64,000 bases of DNA. It comes from Hanamia caeni (lineage in GTDB: Bacteria > Bacteroidota > Bacteroidia > Chitinophagales > Chitinophagaceae). The notes below the pieces were generated by a model that saw only the letters and a program-made list of their open reading frames with translations, had not been told where the DNA came from and did not search any database. Location of the stretch: contig NZ_RJJR01000002.1 of the NCBI RefSeq assembly GCF_003721595.1, positions 186,001 through 250,000 on the forward strand. Direction: 5' to 3'. This document shows, piece after piece, positions 37,594-46,492 of the stretch (the stretch's first letter is position 1; each line of letters starts with the position of its first letter). A program made the translations under genes and the position numbers.

Positions 37594-37994
37594 TCAAATT
37601 GGTTTTATCAGAAAATCGAATATAGCAAAGGGTATTTTCGCAAAGCTGGTTATTATAAAAAGGCTTATTTTATTATCAGGTGCGATTTCATTTTCTCTGA
37701 TTACAGGGGCACAACTTCTAAGTGGTGTGTAACATTCTCTACCGGATTCCAAATTGCAGGCCCTCTTGTTCACTTAAAAAATACATGAAGGAAAATGATT
37801 TAAGGTAACCAGTCAAAATTTCTTATTTGGGGGGAACCTCTGGTTATCCTCAAACAAGTCATGGCCGGTAGCACTATCTTTAAAAGGCAAAATAAAATTC
37901 ATCCCTATTTGTTCATTTACTGTTAATATGTGAATATTTAAAAATAAATTCAAGTGTTTAAATTTTAATTAATTTCAGCAACTTTTTTAAGCGA
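37594..37994. other. Intergenic region with no clear gene
   Basis: About 400 AT-rich bases between the beta-helix gene and the DNA glycosylase gene. A 7-bp inverted repeat (TAACCAG at 37806-37812, CTGGTTA at 37840-37846) is the only structure seen. A short frame through 37732 encodes a hydrophobic stretch (LILLSGAISFSLITGAQLLS) that could be a signal-peptide remnant of a lost gene, but it cannot be supported as a gene. Confidence 0.5.
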
Positions 37995-38546
37995 ATGGAT
38001 AAACCGAATTCTTATTGTGAAGCGGTGATGATAATGGATGAAAACAATGTTCACCGAATTTATCATGATCAATTTTACGGCTTTCCGATAGAAGATGATA
38101 ATGAGCTATTCGGAAGACTAATCCTCGAAATCAACCAGGCAGGATTGAGCTGGACCACTATTTTAAACAAGCAGGAAAACTTTCGCAAGGCATATAAAAA
38201 CTGGAACATACAAAAGATTGCTTCTTTCAAAGAAAAAGATTTTGAAAGACTGATGAATGATGCAGGCATCATCCGTAACCGGCTTAAAATAAATGCAGCT
38301 ATTGAAAATGCAAAAACCGTTTTGCAATTGCAAAAAGAATATGGTTCTTTCAAAAAATGGATTGAACATCATCATCCGAAGACGAAAGAAGAATGGGTAA
38401 AGATTTTTAAAAACACTTTCAGATTTACCGGTGGCGAAATTGTGAATGAATTTTTGATGAGCACCGGATATTTACAGGGCGCACATATTACAAGCTGCCC
38501 GGTTTTTAAAAAAGTATTGAAAATGAAACCCTCATTTGTACTATAA
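37995..38546 (+). CDS. tag: DNA-3-methyladenine glycosylase I (TagI type)
   Basis: Base-excision repair glycosylase of 183 residues. IYHDQFYGFPIEDDNELFGR, INQAGLSWTTILNKQENFRK and DAGIIRNRLKINAAIENAK follow the TagI family in order. The C-terminal HITSCPVF gives the H-x-x-x-C half of the structural zinc site; C8 and H23 or a nearby histidine may be the other half. It removes 3-methyladenine from alkylated DNA. The tryptophan usual near the N-terminal cysteine is missing. Confidence 0.9.
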   Translation: MDKPNSYCEAVMIMDENNVHRIYHDQFYGFPIEDDNELFGRLILEINQAGLSWTTILNKQENFRKAYKNWNIQKIASFKEKDFERLMNDAGIIRNRLKINAAIENAKTVLQLQKEYGSFKKWIEHHHPKTKEEWVKIFKNTFRFTGGEIVNEFLMSTGYLQGAHITSCPVFKKVLKMKPSFVL

Positions 38547-38608
38547 CGGCCACCAGTAAACGAAGTTTTAGTAAAGATTTTTATTTTAAATTATTTATAA
38601 TAAATCAA

Positions 38609-39240
38609 ATGAATTTCTTAAGAAATCACTGGTACGATCTCGGGGGGATTTTTATCCCTGATCGTTTTAATTTTCATTTGGATTAATTTTAAAACTTTTA
38701 CCGGCTACGAGCTACTGATGTATCTGAATTGGTTTCCTTATTTTTTCATCAACTGGAAGAATACCGAGTGTCCGGCACTTTCCCTGGAATGATGAACAAA
38801 GTGATGTTTAAAAGTGACATGTGTCCGACCGTTATCCTTTAAATACCAATAATGCTTTAATTGTAAACATAGTAGTTGGCTGGTTGTTTTATTTCATGGC
38901 TGCCTTGTTTGGCGAAAAAACAATCTGGCTGGGCATTGCAGTAATTATGGTTTCGTTAGGAAATTTCATTGTTCACACTTTTGTTTTTAATATAAAAGTA
39001 AAGACATTTTATAATGCAGGAATGATAACGATTTGGATTTTTTTAGCTCCGTGCGTTTGCTTTTTCTTTTATGTCGTTTATTCAAAAAATTTAATTTCTA
39101 TAACTGACTATCTTATCGGTATTCCAGTTGGCATAGGGTTAAATATAATAGCGGTTTTAAAAATGATTGACTGGTTCAAAGATAAAAACGCCACATATAT
39201 TTTTAACCAACGCAATTTATTGCCGGCGGATAGAAGGTAA
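38609..39240 (+). pseudogene. HXXEE-domain membrane protein, frameshifted
   Basis: Starting at ATG 38609 the reading MNFLRNHWYDLGGI breaks at a run of G and T; a second frame continues with LSLIVLIFIWINFKTFTGYE, a third with LFFHQLEEYRVSGTFPGMMN and VMFKSDM, and a fourth, which is open to 39240, with SDRYPLNTNNALIVNIVVGW. HQLEE is the H-x-x-E-E motif that names the family. In order, the pieces rebuild one membrane protein of about 210 residues; at least three frame changes are required. The intact 3' part alone (from GTG 38821) lacks the motif. Confidence 0.8.
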
Positions 39241-39323
39241 CTATAGCAGTAAAAAATTAGTCCTTTGAAATTTTATAGAAATAATATTAAACTTTAATAT
39301 CTTTAGTTTCAAATTAAAGAAAA

Positions 39324-40037
39324 ATGAAAAAATTCCTTTTCTCCCTCACAGCTCTTTTATTATTTTTTGCTTCCAATGCCCAAACTGCAGATGATATTAT
39401 CGCGAAGCACATAGAGGCTATAGGAGGCAAAGAAAAACTTTCAAATTTAAATTCTGTTTATGTAGAAAGCACTACAGAAATAATGGGTAACGAAGCTTCT
39501 TCCAAGGCCACTATTCTAAATGGGAAAGGTTCCAAAAGTGTAATGGATTTTAATGGTCAGCAAATTATACAAGTAGCCACAGATAAAAGCGGATGGAGTA
39601 TCAATCCATTTGCGGGTTCCACATCGGCAACTGCAATGTCTGATGAACAATATAAATTAAGTGAAGACGCAATCTATCTTCCTGATCCTTTATTTAATTA
39701 TGCAGAGCGGGGAGCTAGAGTGGAACTTCAAGGCCAGGAAAAAGTTGGAGACATAAATGCTTACAAAATAAAATATACTAATAAAGATAGCGCAGTGAGC
39801 ACTTTTTATATTGATCCGTCTACCAATTATATTATACAGGAGGTGAGACCTGTTGAAATGCAAGGGCAACCAGCAAATATGACTATCAGCTATTCAGATT
39901 ATAAAAAAACTGATTTTGGAATAATGATGGCCTACAGCTCCGGAATGGATATGGGCCAATTCAATTTTAAAAATACTGTGACTAAAATAGAAGAAAACAA
40001 GGCTGTAGATCCTTCTATTTTTGAGATGCCCAAGTAA
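39324..40037 (+). CDS. Secreted LolA-like/outer-membrane-lipoprotein-sorting-like protein
   Basis: Protein of 237 residues with a signal peptide (MKKFLFSLTALLLFFASNAQ). TADDIIAKHIEAIGGKEKLS at the mature N-terminus and the following antiparallel strands resemble the half-barrel of LolA-like proteins, a common layout in Bacteroidota secreted proteins (AIGGxEKL start). True LolA function is doubtful since such proteins are multi-copy in this phylum. A strong terminator follows. Confidence 0.75.
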   Translation: MKKFLFSLTALLLFFASNAQTADDIIAKHIEAIGGKEKLSNLNSVYVESTTEIMGNEASSKATILNGKGSKSVMDFNGQQIIQVATDKSGWSINPFAGSTSATAMSDEQYKLSEDAIYLPDPLFNYAERGARVELQGQEKVGDINAYKIKYTNKDSAVSTFYIDPSTNYIIQEVRPVEMQGQPANMTISYSDYKKTDFGIMMAYSSGMDMGQFNFKNTVTKIEENKAVDPSIFEMPK

Positions 40038-40070
40038 AAAGCTGAATTCTTATTAAAATAATTGTTTCTA

Positions 40071-40108
40071 AAAATGGCGAAGATTATCTTGTCTTCGCCA
40101 TTTTTTTT
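40071..40108. terminator. Bidirectional intrinsic terminator
   Basis: A perfect 13-bp stem (AAAATGGCGAAGA at 40071-40083, TCTTCGCCATTTT at 40092-40104) with an 8-nt loop is followed by more T on the plus strand and preceded by A on the left side. It lies between two convergent genes and can end transcription from both. Confidence 0.9.
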
Positions 40109-40164
40109 ATGCAACAAAAACCAGTAAACCTATAAATAACAACAAATTTTATTTTGCGATTCGC

Positions 40165-40533
40165 TTATCTCCCTTTTTCCTTAAGCCGTTGAATCAATAC
40201 TTTTCTAAAATCCCTTTCAGCATTATAAAGGTCATTTAATCTTTCGGGACCCAGAATTTTTTCAAAAGAAGGCTTATATTTTTTGCGGATATCCAAAAGC
40301 TTTTCTTCATTCTCAAGAACATCACCATCTCGTTTGGTAGCCCGCAGCTGAGTGATTTCGTTATCATACTGGTTATATACCGGCCAGAATTTTTCGGCTT
40401 CAGATGGCGTTAAATGGAGTTTCTGCGTAATGAAAGCCACTTTCAGGGCCTGGATCTTTTCGCGTCCATTTTGGGCTTTTGCAAAAGAAATGGCTGCGCA
40501 CATTGCTATGACAATAAGTAAAAATTTTTTCAT
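40165..40533 (-). CDS. Spy/CpxP-like periplasmic protein
   Basis: Protein of 122 residues with a signal peptide (MKKFLLIVIAMCAAISFAKAQ). The mature part is almost wholly helical; LTPSEAEKFWPVYNQYDNEI corresponds to the LTxxQ region of Spy-like envelope chaperones. It is last in a unit with an ECF sigma factor and a membrane anti-sigma-like protein, so it may sense or answer envelope stress in that circuit (inference). Confidence 0.75.
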   Translation of the reverse strand: MKKFLLIVIAMCAAISFAKAQNGREKIQALKVAFITQKLHLTPSEAEKFWPVYNQYDNEITQLRATKRDGDVLENEEKLLDIRKKYKPSFEKILGPERLNDLYNAERDFRKVLIQRLKEKGR

Positions 40534-40545
40534 CGCTCGGTTATT

Positions 40546-41304
40546 TTAATTCTTGCTTTCTACGTTAATCTTTTGAAGATAATTACTTAAAGCATTATCA
40601 TCTATCAGGTAATCATCCGGTGTGGGAAGTTCCTTCGTGTCAATATTTTTTATAAGGTCTTCGTCGTCTAAAAGGCTTGTGTTTTTTTCAAGGTACCTGG
40701 CTATTTCATCGTCAGATAAAGATTCGATGCCCTGGTTTATTTCTTTAGTTGTTTTGTAATGGGACGCTAACTGCATATAAGCCGGCATCTCTGTTGATGC
40801 GATGGAATTTGTTTTGTTATCCCCGCTTTTAAAATCAATAAACTGAAAAGAGAAAATAGTAATGATCCCTGCAATAACTGCCGCGGCTGAATATTTCCAC
40901 CATTTTCTGGCAGAATTCAGAACCACTACTTTGCCATTTTCGTTTTTAATCCTGCCCAAAATTCTATCACTCAGGCTATCAAAATAGCCGTCAGGTAGGT
41001 CAAAAACGTGCTCCTCTTTCAGGTAATGCAATGCGGGTGAAATCGCTTTAATCTCTGCTTCAGCGCTTTCTTCCTCTTCCTTTATTTTTGAAAGAATTCT
41101 ACTGCTTAAAGAATCAAAATAGCCATCGGGCACTTTCTGAAAAGGCTCTTTTTTTTCCTGTTGAAGAAAAACCGTCGTAGCTATTTTTTCTTCCAGCCCG
41201 TCGAAATATCCTTCCGGAACTGCAAAAACATTTACCTTCTCTATTTGGGAAAGAGTGGGGCTTATGTTCATTAATTCAACTGATATTTCTTCTGATTTTT
41301 TCAT
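40546..41304 (-). CDS. Membrane anti-sigma-factor-like protein with three GYFD motifs
   Basis: Bitopic protein of 252 residues, unrecognised by name. The cytoplasmic part (about 1-130) carries three copies of a P-x-GYFD-x-L motif: VPEGYFDGLEEKI, VPDGYFDSLSSRIL and LPDGYFDSLSDRIL, each followed by a basic/hydrophobic helix. One membrane segment (about 137-155, YSAAAVIAGIITIFSFQF) follows, then an acidic periplasmic tail (DDEIARYLEKNTSLLDDEDL). Its place directly after the ECF sigma gene (34 bp) supports an anti-sigma role. The Spy-like gene follows 12 bp on. Confidence 0.75.
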   Translation of the reverse strand: MKKSEEISVELMNISPTLSQIEKVNVFAVPEGYFDGLEEKIATTVFLQQEKKEPFQKVPDGYFDSLSSRILSKIKEEEESAEAEIKAISPALHYLKEEHVFDLPDGYFDSLSDRILGRIKNENGKVVVLNSARKWWKYSAAAVIAGIITIFSFQFIDFKSGDNKTNSIASTEMPAYMQLASHYKTTKEINQGIESLSDDEIARYLEKNTSLLDDEDLIKNIDTKELPTPDDYLIDDNALSNYLQKINVESKN

Positions 41305-41338
41305 TTCCGTTCTTCAGACTATTTTTTATTTACTTAGT

Positions 41339-41890
41339 TTAATTATTTAAAATATAATTTTCAATTTTTTTTGCAGCATGGTGATAGCTTGCTTTCAAGG
41401 CTCCTTCGCTGGTTTCCAACACATGGCTCATCTCTTCATAAGGCATTTCATCATAATATCTTAAATTAAATACAAGACGTTGTTTTTCAGGAAGCGATTG
41501 TATCGCCAACTGCAGTTTCCATTCCAGCTTATTGGCATCAAAATGATTGTCACTTTTGAGCTTATTGCTTAAGCCATTATCATCATCGCTGATAGAAATG
41601 GAATTTCTCTTTTTTTCCTTCGCTAAAAAAGTAAGCGATTCATTAGTGGCTATTCTATACAACCAGGTATAAAGCTGGCTATCTTCCCGGAAATTATCAA
41701 GACCTTTCCATACTTTGATAAACATATTCTGAAGCACATCATCAGCGTCATCATGGCTGATTACCATCCTTCTGATATGCCAATACAATTTCTCCTGGTA
41801 TTTTTTAATAATACCTGTAAAGGCCTGTTCTTTGGTCGCTGGTTCTTTAAAAAGCGCCAAAAGTTCCTGGTCATTTTGGACTTGGGTCAT
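41339..41890 (-). CDS. ECF-type RNA polymerase sigma factor
   Basis: Sigma-70 family ECF factor of 183 residues. Region 2: HDDADDVLQNMFIKVWKGLD and LYTWLYRIATNESLTFLAK; region 4: LPEKQRLVFNLRYYDEMPYE and TSEGALKASYHHAAKKIE. It is first in a three-gene unit with a membrane anti-sigma-like and a Spy-like protein. A clean TATTTTTG -7 box lies at 41909-41916 on the minus strand without a clear -33 partner, which might mean control by another sigma factor. Confidence 0.93.
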   Translation of the reverse strand: MTQVQNDQELLALFKEPATKEQAFTGIIKKYQEKLYWHIRRMVISHDDADDVLQNMFIKVWKGLDNFREDSQLYTWLYRIATNESLTFLAKEKKRNSISISDDDNGLSNKLKSDNHFDANKLEWKLQLAIQSLPEKQRLVFNLRYYDEMPYEEMSHVLETSEGALKASYHHAAKKIENYILNN

Positions 41891-41971
41891 AAATGTTTAC
41901 GTCTGCAACAAAAATAAACAAACTGTTTGTAAGACTTCTATTAGAATGAAATGTTTAAGCTCAGCGGTTTT

Positions 41972-43147
41972 TTAGCTCATTGTTTGCAATTGCGCTGAAA
42001 ATATAAATTGCTCACCCTTAAAAATTTCCTGCAAGGCATCAAGATAATTTTTAATCACTATTTCTTTGTCAAATTCTTTTATCATTTTTTGCCGGCCTTT
42101 TTTGCCCATTTCAATTCGCTCTTCGGGACTCAGCAAAATCATCCTTTCCATCTTAAGCGCCAAATCGTGGCTATCTTTTACATTGCATAAGAAACCAGTT
42201 ATCTTATCATCAACTGTTTCCTTGCATCCTGTAGTATTTGTAGTGACGATGGGCTTTTCCATACTTGCCGCTTCAAGTAAAATATTTGAAGTGCCTTCGC
42301 GGTAGGACGGCAGAACAATACAATCCGCCTTTCCTATATATTTTCGTATGTCTTTTTTCTCGCCTTCATATTCAATAACTCCTTCCATTATCCAACCCTG
42401 TAAGTCAGATTTGGAGATAGTGTTTGATTTTAAATTCTGGTGCCAAAAAGGGCCAATAACATGAAACGAAACTTGAGGATATTTTTTTTTGATAGTGCGG
42501 GCAGCTTCTACAAATTCAAAAATGCCTTTGTCCTTAATGAGCCTGCCGATGAAAAGAAAAACAAAGCCTGAATGTGCTCCCACTGCATTTTCCACGGGAC
42601 TAAATTTGTTATAATCTACGCCGGAACCAGGGATTCTTTTAGCGATTTCTTTTTTTACGAATTTATTTTTGATAAAAAGGTCCATATCATCAAAATTCTG
42701 GAAAAAGACTTTTTGGGTTTTTAATAAGGCAAATCCGTAAAGCGAACGGGCTATGCGGTAAGCAGGATTTTTACTCGTAAACAAAGGCCCAACACCGGTA
42801 ATATTTGTAATAGTCGGAATCTTGAGGTACCGCGTGATAAAGTTGCCAAAAATGGCTGGCCTGATACTGAATGTAAGGCAAACATCAGGTTTTATTTTTT
42901 TCAACGCCAGGAAAAGGTTCAGGCTATAACGAAAAATTTTAAAGGGATTCAGATTTCCCGAACCAATATTTATCACTTTTAATCCTGTTTTTTCCACATG
43001 GGAAACAAAGCTATTTGTATGGGTTAATACCGTTACCTCATGGCCCTGCTGCAACAGCGTTTTCATCAGGCTATCCCTCATCGTGTAAGTAGAAAAAAGA
43101 CTATTCTCAATAACAGCAATTTTTTTATTCTGGTAATCACGATTCAT
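41972..43147 (-). CDS. Glycosyltransferase family 4
   Basis: GT-B glycosyltransferase of 391 residues. I chose the ATG at 43147 (MNRDYQNKKIAVIENSLFST); an upstream in-frame ATG at 43297 would extend the protein 50 residues deep into the asnB-like gene. IRPAIFGNFITRYLKIPTIT lies in the N-terminal domain, FLFIGRLIKDKGIFEFVEAA begins the C-terminal one, and PSYREGTSNILLEAASMEKP is the nucleotide-sugar E-x7-E motif. It overlaps the AsnB-type gene by 11 bp at its start. It adds a sugar to the lipid-linked repeat unit of the surface glycan (inference). Confidence 0.9.
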   Translation of the reverse strand: MNRDYQNKKIAVIENSLFSTYTMRDSLMKTLLQQGHEVTVLTHTNSFVSHVEKTGLKVINIGSGNLNPFKIFRYSLNLFLALKKIKPDVCLTFSIRPAIFGNFITRYLKIPTITNITGVGPLFTSKNPAYRIARSLYGFALLKTQKVFFQNFDDMDLFIKNKFVKKEIAKRIPGSGVDYNKFSPVENAVGAHSGFVFLFIGRLIKDKGIFEFVEAARTIKKKYPQVSFHVIGPFWHQNLKSNTISKSDLQGWIMEGVIEYEGEKKDIRKYIGKADCIVLPSYREGTSNILLEAASMEKPIVTTNTTGCKETVDDKITGFLCNVKDSHDLALKMERMILLSPEERIEMGKKGRQKMIKEFDKEIVIKNYLDALQEIFKGEQFIFSAQLQTMS

Positions 43148-44981
43148 GGTAAACTTTTTTGGACCAAACCTCCATTGAAAAAAGAGTCCATAATATTTTT
43201 GCTCTTTTTTCATCAGCGATTCTAATTTTTTTCTCCAGAAGATCAGTAACAAAATTACCCTTAACAAAGTTGTTATAAAAATTATTCTTTCCGGCAAGAT
43301 AATCGAACACGATTTCTTTTAGCTCATTATCGACCCACTTTTTTAAGGGAATCTCAAAGCCACGTTTGGGCTGATTTATCAATTGCTCCGGAAGGTATTT
43401 ACCTGCCAGTTGCCTGAGCATATATTTGGTAGTTTTTCCATTTATTTTAAAGCGATCATTAATGGTGGGAATATATTCCAATAATTCCCTGCAGAGGAAA
43501 GGACTTCTTCCTTCCTGCGAATTGGACATGGTAGCAATGTCCATTTTTACTAAAAAATCATCCGGCAAAACGGTGTCAAAATCAAGGTTCATAATTTTTC
43601 TAAGGCCGGATAACCTGGTTTGTAAAATTTTTTCAAAATCATTTTTCAACGGCTGAAGATAGCTCTCATCCACGTTTTTAAGCTGATGCTGAAAACCTTC
43701 AAAAATATCTGAGCCCGCAGAAAAGTATATTTCCAAATCGGAACTTGAGGCTAATGAAGCCAGCCTGTATAAATAATTATAAACTGATTTTTTATTATGG
43801 GCCAAAGGCATTATTTTTCTTAAAAGCGACGCGGAGGTTTTGACCAATCGATTACTTTTAAAAAAATCATATTTACTGAAAGGCACATAGCGCCTATAGC
43901 CGCCAAACAATTCGTCAGCGCCATCGCCATTTAAAATTACCGTTACATATTTTTTCGCTTCCCGGCTCACATAATAGCTTGGAATTATTGAGCTATCATA
44001 AAAAGGCTCGCCATAATTAGATAAAATTTTTTCAATATCATTTTTTAAGTTGTCGAATGACAATTTAATTTCTGTATGTTTTGTGTAATATTTTTTGGCC
44101 ACCAAAGCAGCAAGAGGCGCTTCATCATATTCTCCCTCGAAAGAAATGGTGAAAGTTTTTAAGTTGGGCTGGTATTGCTTTGCGATAGCAACCACCAGGC
44201 CGCTGTCTATCCCGCCACTTAAAAAACTGCCTACTTCAAGGTCGCTTGATTCCAATCGTCTTTTTATGGCTACGTGAAGCATCTGATCGGTCTTTTCAAT
44301 GCATTCGTCAATAGTATCCGTGGAAGTGGTTTGATAAAATTTATTAATATTCCACCACCGTGTTTCTTTTATTGAAAGTGTTTTACAATCCACTATTAAA
44401 AAGCTGCCTGCTCTTAGCTCCGTTACATTTTTGTAAGGTGTATGCCGTCCGTAAAAACTTCCAAGCCTGAGGTATTGATAAAAATGAGAAGGCTCTATTT
44501 CAAGCCGCGTCATTGTTTTCAGACAATTCAACTCGCTGGCAAAAGCAAATTTTTTATGATCAAAGAAATAATAGAAAGGTTTTTTGCCGGCGCGGTCACG
44601 GGCAATGAAAAGCTGATTTTTTATTTTATCGTAAATCACAAACGCAAACATTCCGTCAATGGAATCTAAAAAGCCTGTTCCAAAGCGTTCATACAAAAGA
44701 AGAAGTGTTTCGGTATCGGAAGCGGTTTTTGGGTTGAGATTAAATTTTGCTCTTAATTCCTGGTGGTTATAAATTTCTCCGTTGAAAATAATCGTATACT
44801 TTTCGCCCAGGTGCATGGGCTGTTTGCCACATGAAATATCAAGTATGGAAAGCCGTAAATGAAACAGATCAATGTTCTTATCGCGGTAACTGTTTTGCTC
44901 ATCAGGCCCTCTATGGCCCATAGTTCTGATTGCTTCCGGATAAGAAAACGAAATATTAATAGCTCCGGCAATTCCACACAT
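43137..44981 (-). CDS. asnB: AsnB-type glutamine-hydrolysing amidotransferase in the glycan locus
   Basis: Asparagine synthase family protein of 614 residues. C2 of MCGIAGAI is the glutaminase nucleophile; FNGEIYNHQELR is in the glutaminase domain. SFLSGGIDSGLVVAIA is the ATP-pyrophosphatase loop of the synthetase domain, and LNGDGADELFGGYRRY follows. In O-antigen loci, homologues such as WbpS amidate uronic acids rather than aspartate (known for the family). Its position between glycosyltransferase and membrane genes suggests that role here (inference). No uronic-acid-forming gene is within the window. Confidence 0.9.
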   Translation of the reverse strand: MCGIAGAINISFSYPEAIRTMGHRGPDEQNSYRDKNIDLFHLRLSILDISCGKQPMHLGEKYTIIFNGEIYNHQELRAKFNLNPKTASDTETLLLLYERFGTGFLDSIDGMFAFVIYDKIKNQLFIARDRAGKKPFYYFFDHKKFAFASELNCLKTMTRLEIEPSHFYQYLRLGSFYGRHTPYKNVTELRAGSFLIVDCKTLSIKETRWWNINKFYQTTSTDTIDECIEKTDQMLHVAIKRRLESSDLEVGSFLSGGIDSGLVVAIAKQYQPNLKTFTISFEGEYDEAPLAALVAKKYYTKHTEIKLSFDNLKNDIEKILSNYGEPFYDSSIIPSYYVSREAKKYVTVILNGDGADELFGGYRRYVPFSKYDFFKSNRLVKTSASLLRKIMPLAHNKKSVYNYLYRLASLASSSDLEIYFSAGSDIFEGFQHQLKNVDESYLQPLKNDFEKILQTRLSGLRKIMNLDFDTVLPDDFLVKMDIATMSNSQEGRSPFLCRELLEYIPTINDRFKINGKTTKYMLRQLAGKYLPEQLINQPKRGFEIPLKKWVDNELKEIVFDYLAGKNNFYNNFVKGNFVTDLLEKKIRIADEKRAKILWTLFSMEVWSKKVYHES

Positions 44982-45106
44982 TTTAAGAGAATTGGTTTGT
45001 GTAGCAAAATAATTTTAAATATTGATATTAATTCCTGTATGGCAACAAATAAATTTCCACGCGAAAAAAACTGGTTTTTTTGTGGGTTTACTATCGACTT
45101 GCTTGC

Positions 45107-46483
45107 TTATGCCACCGAAGGTTGCAGTAAACCTGCATGTGACTGTTTTTCTTTTGTTGATTGTTTAATGGCGGCTCTTTCTTTTACCTTTTCAAAAATC
45201 AAAAACAAAGAAATTGAAAAAAATGGAAGGCACGGAATTTTATAACGAACCAGGGTTCCGAAATTCAATGTGCTGGCGCCCACAAATAGTCCAAAAATCA
45301 CAGAGAAAAGAAAACAATACATCAGAAGCGGATCTTTAAAGATCCATTTGATAAACCTGAGCAGGCCGGCTTTTAAAAGGATATACAAGGTGAAAAACAT
45401 AAGCAAAAGGCTTTCCAGTGCGGCCATTAGCTGCGAAATTTTATGTGCTTCCCAAATAAAGGGCCGGAAGAAAGTAGTGCTTACTGCAACGGGAGCAATT
45501 TTTATCAAACCTCTGAATGACCCGTCAAATTCAGAGCCTAAACTAAAGTTGGAAGCCGCATCTTCGCGGCCCGTCCGGCTTTCAATTACTCTATTTAGAT
45601 TAGAAATGCTGGAGGTTAAATCTTCTACCGCGTAAGCGCCAAGATCATCATTGTAGGCAGTAAGCGTTTGCGTAAATGCATACATGCTGAGCCCGATTAA
45701 GAGTGGAGCTACAAGGTACCGGAACAGCTTGAATTTAATGTGCTGAAGATTTTTAAGAATAATAAACAAAATGAAAAAAGGAACATAGGCCAACAAAATG
45801 TATACTTTGATAATGGTGAGAAAATAAGCTGAAATAAAAATGATGAGTACGTTCTTAAACACGGATTTCTTTTTATAAAGCAAATTATAAAGGCCATAAG
45901 TAAGCCACCCCAGAGCCGCGATGCACAGAGAATCTTTTAATAAACCAGCGCTCCAAAACGCCAGCGTAGGAAAATATAAAATTGAAATAGCAAATTGTTT
46001 GTGCAGCCTTGGAAGCTGTTCATAGAAGAATAAATACAATTTCCACAATCCTGAAAAGGCGAGCGCTGCAAAAAATAAACTGATTACGGCAAAACTTCCA
46101 AAACAAAAAAATGAGAAAATGGTATCGAGCCGGATAATCATATAATTTGATTCATCCCTGAAATATCCTTTGTTGAAGGGATTATTTACCAGTGACAAAT
46201 CAAATTCTTTTCCCGGTTTAAAAATGTATTTGAAGTTAGAAGGGTCTTTCAGAATAAGATGGTAAAGATTATTCCCTTCGCAATGAAACAAAACAGTAGT
46301 GTCGCCTAATGTTAGGTAGGAATAATAAAGAATGAATAAAATGCTCGCAATTATTTTAATCCAGAATCCCTGTCTATGATATTTTTGTAATAACGGATCG
46401 GCGTATTTTTTTCTTTTAGACCGAAAAAAAAGATAAAGAATAAAAATATAAACAGGAAGCAATATAAAATCGGCAAAATTCAT
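45107..46483 (-). CDS. Polytopic membrane protein of the glycan locus
   Basis: Unrecognised membrane protein of 458 residues with about ten hydrophobic segments and one larger hydrophilic loop (about residues 85-125, VNNPFNKGYFRDESNYMIIR). WSAGLLKDSLCIAALGWLTYG is a conserved-looking part with a lysine/aspartate within the membrane zone. Layout and context suit a polymerase or membrane glycosyltransferase, but no motif proves it. It ends 10 bp before the GT2 gene that precedes it in transcription. Confidence 0.65.
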   Translation of the reverse strand: MNFADFILLPVYIFILYLFFRSKRKKYADPLLQKYHRQGFWIKIIASILFILYYSYLTLGDTTVLFHCEGNNLYHLILKDPSNFKYIFKPGKEFDLSLVNNPFNKGYFRDESNYMIIRLDTIFSFFCFGSFAVISLFFAALAFSGLWKLYLFFYEQLPRLHKQFAISILYFPTLAFWSAGLLKDSLCIAALGWLTYGLYNLLYKKKSVFKNVLIIFISAYFLTIIKVYILLAYVPFFILFIILKNLQHIKFKLFRYLVAPLLIGLSMYAFTQTLTAYNDDLGAYAVEDLTSSISNLNRVIESRTGREDAASNFSLGSEFDGSFRGLIKIAPVAVSTTFFRPFIWEAHKISQLMAALESLLLMFFTLYILLKAGLLRFIKWIFKDPLLMYCFLFSVIFGLFVGASTLNFGTLVRYKIPCLPFFSISLFLIFEKVKERAAIKQSTKEKQSHAGLLQPSVA

Positions 46484-46492
46484 GTAGAAGTT

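Noticed and set aside
37514..37732. 72-codon frame overlapping the end of the beta-helix gene
   Set aside because: It has no recognisable protein and its first third is the beta-helix gene in another frame; only a hydrophobic stretch remains.
38821..39240. Open 140-codon frame as an intact membrane protein
   Set aside because: Its missing N-terminal part, including the HXXEE motif, is readable just upstream in other frames, so it is the 3' end of a broken gene.
43148..43297. Longer start for the GT4 gene at 41972
   Set aside because: The 50 extra residues lie inside the AsnB-type gene in another frame and do not resemble a GT4 N-terminus.
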